64,000 nucleotides of DNA from Allodiplogaster sudhausi. Its lineage: Eukaryota; Nematoda; Chromadorea; Rhabditida; Diplogasteridae. Shown one piece after another: positions 25,701-36,128 of the stretch. The translations under genes were made by a program, and so were the position numbers. The stretch is from contig CALZFC010000026.1 in NCBI GenBank assembly GCA_945643635.1, positions 3,538,501 through 3,602,500 on the forward strand, in the 5' to 3' direction. A model generated the notes under the pieces. The model made no database searches, was not told the origin of the DNA, and worked only from the letters and a program-made list of their open reading frames with translations. Position 1 is the first letter of the stretch. Every line of letters begins with the position of its first letter.

Positions 25701-26372
25701 TGGCTTGCCGCCAAGCTTCGCGCGTTCTACTTCACCATCTCTGTAAGCTTACTCATATATGTATGTATTTAACTAAATTATTGCTCCATCCTACTTCTGT
25801 ACTCCCATCGCTTACATGTATGTAAGTCATAGCTGTTTTAGTACTATACGCATATAAATAATTTAGTTCCATATATTTCCAAAGATAACCCATCTGTTTG
25901 TTACAGAAAAACGAAAGTGCGATTTTCAAATTCGCCCGACAATTCCATGATTGATTCGGAGGTAAGATTCTTTTCATAGTGTTTCTTTTTAGATGAAAAT
26001 GCGTGTCGAAACTTCTTCTCGTGATAAATATTTTGTTTTTAGTTATGCAGATATATACAAAGGATTCCTTGATGTTCAAAATTGTCTTCATGTCATACAT
26101 TTCTAATAATAATCAACACATTTGTAAGGACGAGCGATTGCACGAGCTCTCTGTGCCTTCCCTGCTGAGCTCAGACCTTCAACAAGACTACCCCGACCGT
26201 CGCCACTCTTTTCATGCTGTACCAAATGTCAGCATATTTAATGTTTATCCAAAACTAGTTCATTGCCTCAACATTTAATGACTTACAGACTGTGGGGCAT
26301 GCGAAATCGATTACGGAACGTAAAAAAGAACACGAGATCCAAACACCCGATGATGTTAGTCCTGCAGCATAA
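22756..26372 (+). CDS. DEG/ENaC family cation channel, copy 1
   Basis: Degenerin/ENaC channels are trimeric sodium-selective channels with two transmembrane helices and a large cysteine-rich extracellular loop. The start MIIEMPITQLNKIRETEGV directly follows an AG acceptor. Exon 2 carries the HG gating motif (ITSMHGVLRTYKS) and TM1 (ATLLSISGILLLWQIIAILV). Exon 3 has the post-TM1 signature FPKVTICNYNPVRRSYIE. Loop exons include LKLCYFAGRRFNCCE, QWGNCTARWPAGYTGKNTLL, SSTDCISKCKA, RFFNNSCGCSPFVYNID and WPSCVECSVECERREY. The pre-TM2 to TM2 segment reads QIISNIGGNMGMFLGMSVFT, with GMS as the G-X-S selectivity filter. The tail is basic and then Ser-rich (KTKVRFSNSPDNSMID) and ends near HEIQTPDDVSPAA, stop TAA 26370-26372. 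There are at least a dozen short exons, and introns inside the tail are inferred. Each core exon has a counterpart in the gene at 29089. The closest C. elegans member cannot be named from memory. Confidence 0.85.
25270..25375. repeat. GA-rich imperfect repeat in the DEG/ENaC intron before TM2
   Basis: Purine-rich GAGA/GGGA repeat on the sense strand, in the intron between the QIIS exon and the NIGGNMGMFLG exon. The other channel gene lacks it at the same position. Confidence 0.75.
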
Positions 26373-26576
26373 AATTATAAAACTTAAAATAAAGATGAAA
26401 ACTTTAGACATCGTCATTGCGGTAAGTCGCTGCCTTGATGCCCAACATTCTTCACAGCATTTGTCTCATTCATCTCATTCTCATTTTGCCCAATTGTCCA
26501 CCGATCATCTGCTACATACATATATACATACATGTCTATTGTCATGAATCATGACTTTAATGAATATGCTACGAGT

Positions 26577-26580
<4 letters not shown>

Positions 26581-26618
<38 letters not shown>
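26581..26618. repeat. (TA)n tract between convergent genes
   Basis: About 38 bases of TA dinucleotides between the stop of DEG/ENaC copy 1 (26372, plus) and the stop of hlh-15 (26731, minus). It can fold into a cruciform or hairpin. Confidence 0.9.
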
Positions 26619-26621
<3 letters not shown>

Positions 26622-26730
26622 AATATGTAATCTTTATTCATATCCCACACTGAAATCTCACTTCTTACATTTTAATTGTGCTTTAATTCTCACTGCTTAA
26701 GCTTACCTAATATAGAGATTCTCTCGCAGT

Positions 26731-27108
26731 TCAGCAAGTAAGGAGTTGATCAAGATAGCTAATGTAGGCAATTGATATTCGTAATATTTCAATCTTGGAA
26801 AGCTTCTTCTCGACTGGAATGGTTGGCAAAAGTGCACGCAGCTCAGCAAAGGCGTGGTTGAATGACTCAACGCGAACTCTGAAAGGGTAGTCATTAGCTA
26901 TTCAATACGTACGAGACAGTGAACAGAAGAGGAACCGTTCGCGAGTAGCGTGAAGGTTGCGATACTTGGGAGTGGCTCGCCTCCTCTTCCTCCTCTCGGC
27001 TTTGCTGAGACGCCTCGCCTCCTTCTCATCCACGAGTGGCACGTCAACGGAGGAATCGCTCTGCATTCCGACGCTCGGTGCTCTCATTCCCCCCTCTGCT
27101 TCATCCAC
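26731..27108 (-). CDS. hlh-15: HLH-15 / NHLH (NSCL)-type bHLH transcription factor
   Basis: Small class II bHLH factor of the NHLH1/2 (NSCL) family, which acts in neurons in animals. Exon 1 (27108-26936) gives [12 protein letters not shown]..., then the basic region [20 protein letters not shown]. Exon 2 (26878-26731) gives [19 protein letters not shown] (helix 1), IPVEKKLSK (loop) and [18 protein letters not shown] (helix 2), ending TC and stop TGA. The 57-base intron splits the Arg codon at the end of the basic region and restores the frame exactly. The ATRER...[15 protein letters not shown] and [10 protein letters not shown] blocks are diagnostic of NHLH. At about 106 residues it is as small as expected for the family. 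It lies between two DEG/ENaC genes on the opposite strand, tail to tail with the first and head to head with the second. Confidence 0.9.
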
Positions 27109-29088
27109 TCCTCGCTAGAATCAGCTTCATCTCTAAGTGGTTTGGAAGGCCGCTTCTCTTCTCTCCACCCCTTCCACCCATTTACTGCTTGGGGCGACTC
27201 TCCTCTCTCGTGGCTTATGTTCCGATTGAATTATCTTTTATTACCGAAAGGCGACGAGCGGCTCTTGTCTTCAAATACCGAGAGAAGAGAGAAGCTCTCG
27301 AATGACACAATGTAGTGGAATCCGAAATCCGGCTCCTCTTATCCTACATATCAATGAAACAAGTTTGGAAATGTCACAGAACGTACAAAGTCAAGTCACA
27401 TCGAGAACAATGAGCTGATAGCTGTGTGTGGGGGGAGGCGGTAGCTGTATAACATATCAGTGTTGTCCTTCTGCTTAAAGGTGACATTCTCAATCATCCG
27501 TGGTTGTAAAGATTGTACTTCGATTGCATGTCAAACTTTGGGTGCGAGCAAGTGAAAAGGAATCCGAGTGTTGCCGTTGAATAAGAGACTTGCCAAATTG
27601 AAAGAAACTGATTGTGCTAGCTGGTAATGGATTTGTGCCATAAGCAAGTACCATAACTACTTCACAATGAAACCCGTTCGTTCCATTATCGTTTTCTGTT
27701 ATTTTTGTAGGTATGTAATTGTACATGAACGCTTCCCTCTCAAACATTAGCGTAATTTAACTGAATACTTTTTGTTGTTTGGACTGACACAGTTGCATAT
27801 CTTTACATATTCTGGGCAGTCGACAATTTGATTCCCGACGACTAGACGTTTGATTTGAGCTCATATTAATTGCTCTTTCGTCAGCCTTCGGCTGTTACCT
27901 TCTAGTTAGCTGTCTCTGCCCTTTCACTGATAAGCAGAATACGGAACTGGCTCCTCTCGTCCTGCCAACGAAGCTATATACAATCAATTATATCTTGAAA
28001 AGGTATTCAGTAATCGATTCATTGATGAAACTTCTCAAGTTCAAACTATTCAGATTGGCAAACTGATGCTAAATGCTATGCGAGATCTCTTCGCGCTATC
28101 GACAACGTAAGGACAAGAAAGAAAGAAAAAAGATTGAACTCTTAATGGCAGCACAAAATCAATCTTCACGTTGAAACTTTTACCAAAGTCAATTTACATC
28201 AACTAGTGTGATGAACATTTTTGTGGATAAATTTAACATCTAGTTATAAAGTAGCAGATTACGGAACGATCATTGAACAGGAAGGAGGGTTGTAAAATTC
28301 TGTGCTGTTTAAAACATGATTCTTAGATCTTTTATTCCGTGCTCGGACCCTGCAGGTCACGAGGGCAGTAGACCCATGGAATGCCACTTTACAGCTGCAA
28401 GGCAGTATACAGAAGTACGGCCTTATCAACGACAATCAACGTGCATTTTCGAAAGTCATCTGGACCTCTATAAAACGAAGTGTTCTTAGTGACAACGAAG
28501 ATGACCAAATGTGTGACTCAGGGAAACTGAGATGAAGACGCAGAAGAAGAAGAAGAAAGGGAGCGAGGCGTGAATCTGGAGGCCATAAGGCCACTCTCTC
28601 ACGCCTACCAAGCAGTAAAAGTGACATCTTCCAGCCTGATTAGCACTCTCGTAGAATGTGCCTTTTTAGTAGCAAGCATATCGCTTCTCTCTCTTTTTAC
28701 CTTGCCGCTGAGCTGTGAACAGGAGCAGCAGCTATCTCGAGTCAGCACATCTAGGCTCTTCTTTCCACTCCATACCCCAAAAGAGCCCTCTCTCCCAACC
28801 ATGAGTATACTGTAGTCGCTTTGCAGAGGAAGAGGTGCAGCAGGTGATGTAAGCATGACGCCTTCATCTACGAGTAACATCGCAGTGCGGACTCATCTCA
28901 GCGTTGATAGTGAACAGTATGACAGGTAGAGTGAACACCTTAGTCATTCATCTACTATTTTGGCACTTTGTATTCAGCAAAAAGCTGTCGGCGTCGATTC
29001 AAAGCGGGCTTCAAAATGTCGGCAAACGAGCTGGAAGCGTTAGTAGAATTGTAGTTCCGATTAGCAAGATAATCACTGTATTCAGGTG
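27109..29088. other. Shared upstream region of hlh-15 and DEG/ENaC copy 2
   Basis: About 2 kb between two divergent starts with no recognisable exon. It should hold the promoters of both genes. The splice acceptor of the downstream gene ends at 29085. Confidence 0.5.
29081..29085 (+). promoter_or_regulatory. Probable trans-splice acceptor of DEG/ENaC copy 2
   Basis: TTCAG ends three bases before the ATG at 29089. A 3' splice site this close to the start is typical of a nematode spliced-leader acceptor. A 5' UTR intron would look the same in sequence. Confidence 0.5.
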
Positions 29089-32036
29089 ATGATAGACATG
29101 CCGGCTGCACAACTGGAAAAGCTGCGAAACACGTCGGGAGTAAACTCACTCGATAGAGAAACAAAAAATTTTGTCGGTGTGTAACCTTCAATAAACTCTG
29201 AAAAAATAATATAAATTGTAGCAATCACCGCATTACACGGCGTTCAACGAGTGTACAAAAGCAACGGATGGCGCTCGTTCTGCTGGGCCGTTCTTCTCGC
29301 GGTCTCTGCCGTACTCTTCGTATGGCAGATCATTGTACAAACTATGGGATACACCTCTTATCCCATACTTTCACAGGTACTTTCTGTCTAACATTAGACT
29401 TTTCTCATACATAACCAATATATATCAGGTTTCTTTCACGATGGCTGATGGACATGAATTTCCAAAAATCACCATCTGTAATCTTAATCCAGTTCGGAAA
29501 ACATACATAGAGGGTTTGTTTTCTTGTGAATCAATTAAAGGGTTGTGAATCGATAGTATGATTTAGTTCTAAATAGCACTGGAGATCTTTCACCACGATT
29601 ACTGGACTACATTTTGGAGAGCACTAATGACGTCAGAATTCGTTCGATGCTACAGCAGCGTCACCACATCTTTACTAATCTTGGATATTGATTATCGAGG
29701 CTTACCAAAAGATGTCAGGTAACATATGGCTACGCGAAGGAATCTACTCTTCGACATGATCATGAAGAGCTTCAAAAGTACATGGCTCGCAATCCCAATT
29801 TCACAGTTGAGGAATTCTTCTCAAATGCAGGGTTAGAAGAAGGAAGGGGCGAAAAGCAGAAGTCTTCAATGACATTTCCTTTGTAGGTTTGACTGCGCCT
29901 CGATCATGAAGCTATGTTATCTTGCAGGAAGGGAATTCGACTGCTGCAAGTAAGGCTGAAAAATAAATACGAATCAGTATCTTTTACATTCATAGATACT
30001 CAACGCCCGTGCTCACCCCTCTCGGAAAATGTGAAATGTTCAATTTTCAAAATGTTACTGAGAAGTGGATGAGAAGACAAACCCTGCCAGGACTCAGTAA
30101 TGGGTTAGAATCGTATAACTGTCCTTTATGAGCAGTTGATTGTTTTTAAACAGTATGGTAAAAGTTGATAATCCCTTTTAGGCTGCAGTTCATTCTCGAT
30201 GCACATCTTGAAGAGCAAATGGACGGAACAGGAGGTGAGTTCTGGCAACAGTTCATTAGCTACAAATAAGCCCATCTGACAGGTGAACCGGAGCCCGTCT
30301 TTACAACTTCTTTGGAGAACGGCTTTCAGTTCTACATCAGCGACCCTGACCTTGGCACTTACTTAACATCACAAGTAATGTCAGATTACTACAGATAGCA
30401 AAGTATGTAGTAAACTGTGATAATACGCAGGCCATGGGACTTTCACCGGGGAATCGAATCTACTCCGCTTTAACAATGAGTCAGGTAAGCTTCAAAACCG
30501 CTTTGAATGCATATAAAGTTGATATATTCCAGTACAATCTGCTTGACAAAGCACAATGGGGAAACTGTACATCTGAATGGCCCCCGGGATATTCCGGCGC
30601 AAACACTCTTCTGAAGTACTCATCCACTGACTGCATCTCGAAGTGCAAGGCTAAGTATGCATTTTAAAGATTAAAGTTGGCATTCATGAAATACTTTTAT
30701 AGGTTTTACTTCGAGAGATGTGGTTGCAGTCCGTTTGTCTTCAACATTGACGATGGTCAATATGTTCAATAGTAACAACAACAAAAATTAAATTCGGGTG
30801 AACTCATTTGCATATTTTTTTATCTCCAGAATATCCATCATGCATGCCGTACCAGACGTTCAAGTGCACGCAGGAATACGTTGCTGTCGGAACGAATGGC
30901 ACGTCAAGCAACTTCATAGCTGAACGCCTTGCCAATCTCCCCATTTCCAGGCACCAACGAAGAGCTGCGGTGGCCGTCGTGTTCGGAATGTCCAGTCGAG
31001 TGCAGTCACCGCGAGTATGTGGCCTTCAACTCGTACGGCAACGGCTTCTCGAACGGCGCACTCAACTGGCTCTCCGCTAGACATCCTGCATGGACTCCGG
31101 CTCATATCATGTACATATCTGAAAGCCTCTTTTGCAATTCAAGAACACATCTTAAATTGAAGGAAGAATTTCTTGACCATCAACATTTACTTCAAAGAAT
31201 TAACATATATTCAATACGCGCAAGTTCAGGCGACTAATATCTCGCAGCTTATTAGTCAGTTCGCTGCCGCCGTATGTTTTATGCAGTTAAAATCAGTCTT
31301 CTAATACACGCACAACAAACCGCTTTTATCATCAGGTAACATTGGCGGAAACATGGGCATGTTCCTCGGCATGAGCGTTTTCACAGTCTTTGAGACGGTC
31401 ATTTATCTCGGGAAGATTACATGGATCTCTTTTTCGAAACGCCGAAGAAGACATCTTGTTAGAAAAAAGCAGAAGGAGGAGGTTTATCAAATATACATAC
31501 ATGGATTACTTAAAATAATATTTCTAATATGCTACAGGAGCAACAGCAAGCACTTGAGCATGCGACCAAGACGATCCAAGCCCTGAACAGCTCGCATGGC
31601 TTGCAAGGACTCGTCGCAGTTACTGCTGGACTTGGAGGGTGCGTTCATCCTAGTATTTTTTCTTTTAAATAAAAACATTTTCTCAACTCTTTTCATACTA
31701 TTATAGCATAACAATGAAAGCGGCCGAAGGAGCTGACCGCCTAGATCATTATATTTTTACACGCTCGCCAGACAGCCGAGAGTCGGTCCACTTTAGAAGT
31801 ACATATGTACATAAAAATTAAAGTAGATTATCCTTTTATCAAGGGATCTGACATCATTGAACAGAGGCGGTGGGGTTGGAGCAGGCGTCAGTCTCACTCC
31901 ACGCGACAGCGGATGCCTTGAGATTGGCGAGTCTCTCAACTCAACAAGGACTGTCATTGACAGAGATGTCATTATTCCTCCTATTCTTGCAGACGACCTT
32001 CCAAAGATCATACTGCCTGACGATAAGGAGAATTGA
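29089..32036 (+). CDS. DEG/ENaC family cation channel, copy 2
   Basis: Paralogue of the channel at 22756 with the same exon order. The start MIDMPAAQLEKLRNTSGV parallels copy 1. The HG motif exon is ITALHGVQRVYKS, with TM1 as VLLAVSAVLFVWQIIVQTM. The signature after TM1 is FPKITICNLNPVRKTYIE. Later exons give MKLCYLAGREFDCCK, PLGKCEMFNFQNVTEKWMRR, NGFQFYISDPDLGTYLTSQ, QWGNCTSEWPPGYSGANTLL, SSTDCISKCKA, RFYFERCGCSPFVFNID and WPSCSECPVECSHREYVAF. The segment leading into TM2 reads QLISNIGGNMGMFLGMSVFT, then TVFETVIYLGKITW, then a basic stretch KRRRRHLVRKKQKEE. The cytoplasmic tail differs from copy 1 and ends PPILADDLPKIILPDDKEN, stop TGA 32034-32036. The tails diverge while the channel core is kept, which suggests different partners or trafficking. 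Confidence 0.87.
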
Positions 32037-33508
32037 ATGCACGAGCGGATATGTGCATACATTCGTGCAATCAATATTATCCAGCTAGAAATTATGCACT
32101 TAATAAGCTTAAACATGCATTCATTGAGAAGCATAATAGAAAATTGAACATTTCCAGTGAGAATAGAGACACTAACAAATGTTCAGGTTTTTGCCCATGT
32201 AATATATTTTCCTTACCAAAAAAATATATAGCTGAGTTCAAAAGCATTTATCAATAAGCATGTAGAGAAAATTGTTGAAGGAACTGTACATATGTAGATT
32301 GCAATCGAAAAACTTGAAAGAAGGAATGAAACTTGTCACTTGCTTATGTATACGAACAGTGTTTAATCCTTTTAAAATGTATGGATTATTCAGAGAATTT
32401 CTCATCAGTTGTTTTTCCTCATGTTGAATCTTATCTTTCTGACTGTGAGAATTCTCGTTACTCAAGGAGTGAATAATTCGTGAGTGATAGTCTTCTCTCT
32501 TTTTTCCTCCTCCTCCTCTCTCTCTCCCTCTTTTTCTTTCTGGAATGCTTCAAGGCTCCACGGAAGAAGTACATAACTCCAACTTGACCCTCTAAGTTGC
32601 ATATTTGTATGTACAACATCTCCAAGTCATCTCCATGATAGAATGTGATGCTCTCAAGTGTTCATTGGCTAGATGTTAAAGCTTCTGGCATCGTTCTAGT
32701 GCCAGTTGCAGAACATGTACGTGAACATCTCAGGGTGGTTCTGTCCTTTCATCTCTCATGGTCAGCATGATTCACCCCATTGCTGCGTCTATCTTCTCAA
32801 AACCAAGAAGAGACTTCTGTACTCATGTACATCGTAACGAGTTTATCAAAACGTGAGCAAAACATAATTACAAGATACACGCTTGTTGCCCTATGGACAG
32901 AAGTTAAGTATAACAGATATTACATGCATTGGGAATTGCAAAGTCGATATAAAATATGTACATTTACCAGAATCTAAGACGTTCACGGCAGATGCGTGAA
33001 CCTTGATGACAACTACGAAATCGCCGGGTGATTCTTATTAATGGCAATGCCTGTCTAAAGGACGAAAGCTATAGGGATTGCCATGCAATGACAAGAATGA
33101 GTCTTCTTGGGAAATGCACGTTTAGCGAATGTTGAAGAGGGAAGAAGAGAAGCGAGAGACAACAAGAAGCAGAGCAATGGCTGCCCTCCTCGCTGCTCAT
33201 CAATACATGTAATCTGAATTGTTTGGCGATTAGCGGGCTGTGGCTTCTACCCGTGGGCAAGGAATTGCAGCGAGGATGCATTAGAGGGAGGATTGGCTAG
33301 GCAAGGCAGAGAGGGGGGGGGGGTGGGCACAACAGTCTGAGATAAAGCAGTAATGCCTATGGCAAGGGGCCATCCTTAACTTATTACAATTCAAAGAGAG
33401 ATATAAAGACATGAAATTGTAACAAGAGCTAATAGTCTGTGTGAAGTGTGCTAATGGTAAGAGATGGAGCAAGTGGGATGGAGGTAGAATCAATGGAAGG
33501 GAGTTCAT
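32037..33508. other. Convergent 3' region between DEG/ENaC copy 2 and ATGL
   Basis: AT-rich sequence that should carry both 3' UTRs, with a run of G near 33313-33321. No exon was recognised. Confidence 0.45.
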
Positions 33509-36084
33509 TCAGTTGGCATGGTCGGTGTCGCTCTGCTCGGGCTCGCCGTCGTACTCCTTGCTGGAGGTGCGATGTCTGCCGCGTGGTACGAAGAATTTCT
33601 CGCCGGACTCTGTCTCCGAATCGCTGCTCAACATCGCACGGCCGGCTGCGCTGCCGCCGCTGCCGACATGAGATGACTTCCTAAACTGCACCAGCTAGCA
33701 ATCATCATACATCATTTCCTTTCTTTTTTCCTGCTTTATCGCTTTGGAAATACTATCTGGTCATTTTTTATTACTAATTTTTCATCTCTACTTCCTTAGC
33801 AAACGCCACAACCTGTCGATTACATTCTGAACGAATCACTCTCATTCTACACGTGAGTATGTCTACCCAATGAACTAGTGGGCCATCAAACACGTGTCTA
33901 GCAGTTGTAGACGGAAGAAAACATTCTCGTAACCAAGGTCAGCAACTCATCTCCTTTCGTATGTACTTTTGTTTACAGCGTTTAGATGGTAAACATGATC
34001 TGTTTCGAAGAAAGAGGGAGAGGGAGGGGAGAGAGAGTGCGAGAGGAAGAGAGAGCGACTGACCTGATGACGGGTTGGTTGTGTGAGTGGGAGGAGTGAT
34101 GGGAGAGATTTGGAGAGGCAGCTGAGGAAGAGACTCCGCCAGTTGTTGCTGCGGCCCTTCGAGTTTGTTGTGGAGTGGAGCGAGAAGAGCGGAAGGAAGA
34201 GCGGCCGGCTCCTCCTGCCGTTCCCCCTCCGAGTGGCGCGAATTCCCGCACCGGAGAGCAGCAAGCGTCCCTGAGTGGGGGGCCATGCCAGACGCTCCTG
34301 CACTGAAGGCGACCGCCCTGACAGACGGACACCACTGCTTCCAGCAGAAGCTCTCTCTATACTCTACCATTTCTCGCCCTCTCTCTCTGCCTCTCTCTTT
34401 CTCTCTCTCTGCCTCTCCTATTACTCTCCACCCTCCCAATTCACTCTTTTCTCACTCCAATTTTTTTTAGCCTGATACAAAACATAATACATAAAGATAA
34501 CAAGCACATTCAACTACTACATTTCCTCCCACCACAGGCAACAAAATATAGAAGCTGGAATGTGTCCGAAAATGACTGGAGAAATGGAAAGAGAGAGAGG
34601 ATAGAGCAAAGTTCTCGTTCGCAACACATTCCAGTCCCAGCTTGTGTCCCAGATGTGCTAAATAATCTCTTTAAATTTATCATCGCGCCAGCAAACGGCG
34701 ATCGCATACTAGGAGTGTCTAAGTATCTGATTGTACGTTGCGTCAGGAAAGGAAATGGCATCGCAAGGCCTCACAGATTGCTTTTTGTCTAGTCACGAGC
34801 TTGTAAAGCGCAGCAGAAGACATCCGTCATTTTCTTGTGAAAGGGCGAGAAAGCAAGTGCAGAATCAGAAGGAATAAGCTCGTGCGAGAAGCCTCCTAAC
34901 CTGGTGCGACCGCTTCGCTCGTCCACACTGAGCCCTGAGTCGTCTTCATCCCGTTTGAGTGCTGCGGCGGCTGCAGCGAGCACTGCCTCTTCCTCCTCCT
35001 CCACCACCACCGACACGGGTCGACCCGTCGCCGTCTGCCGGCCGTTGACTGCGGAAACGGCGCTGGCAGAGCAGCACGCGACTCCCCCCTGGCATTTGTG
35101 GCGTCTCTCTGGCTTGTCCATGTTGAAAATGCCAATGGTGTGCACCTGAAGAAGAAGTGGGTATATCAAAATGGCAATAAAATGACCATTGATCATTGAC
35201 CAACCATGTTCTTCTCGTCTCTGTAGTGGAATTCGTACATGCTGTCATGCTTCTTGGTGTACTCAACGACGGAGTCCAAGCTATCCATCTCATCCATGTA
35301 CGACCACTCATGCGAAATCCTTGGCTGGGACTTCGGCGACGTCTGTAGAGCCGAAATGAATTATAGTTTTCCGCAAACATGATTGAATGCATGGAATGGA
35401 AGATGGAAAGAGACCTCTGCATCTTGGCGTGGCAGTTTGATGCCTCTGTCCTTGGCAGCAAGGAAGGCTCGTTCCTGCTTGGCCTGCTCGCTCAGCTCCA
35501 CTCCCTCCATGTAGTATGGCTTGTGCGAGCCAGAGCATGGCGCGTCGTCGATTAGCGGCACTTGACATGAGAACCTCAAATATATCTAAGCCATTCTATT
35601 TCCCTATGCATATAATAGTCTTCCCCGGTCCCCTACCACAAAGTATTGGTTAAGTCTCCTGTTTCATTCTGACATTACATGTCATGCCAAGGCACCTGTC
35701 AACGAAGGCAGTCGTGTGACAGAAGATACATTCATGCTCATCTTAGAGCCACCCTCACCACTTGGCTAAGAGAAAATCGCACCACGTGATAACCAATGTC
35801 GTCATGGTTCCAATGTAATCCACACCACGGAACCACTGAACTCGTGTCTTTGTGCGCGTGTGTCGAGACTATTCCGAGAGAAGACATTACCCGAATAGAA
35901 GAAAAAAAGAGACAGAAGGTTGTCACATGGGCATGAAACAATTGGCAAGTGACTCTACACGTCAGATAATGAATGACTGAGATAGACACAGAAAGTGTAA
36001 GATAAGAAGGAGATGCAGAAAGTGGGGGCGAGTGGGGATGGATAGAGAGAGTGATGAGAGAGAGAGAGAGATGGATAGAGTGAC

Positions 36085-36128
<44 letters not shown>

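Noticed and set aside
34789..34900. ORF end at 34789 as the only ATGL C-terminus
   Set aside because: Two downstream exons join with exact phase at 34901, so the read-through stop is treated as an alternative form.
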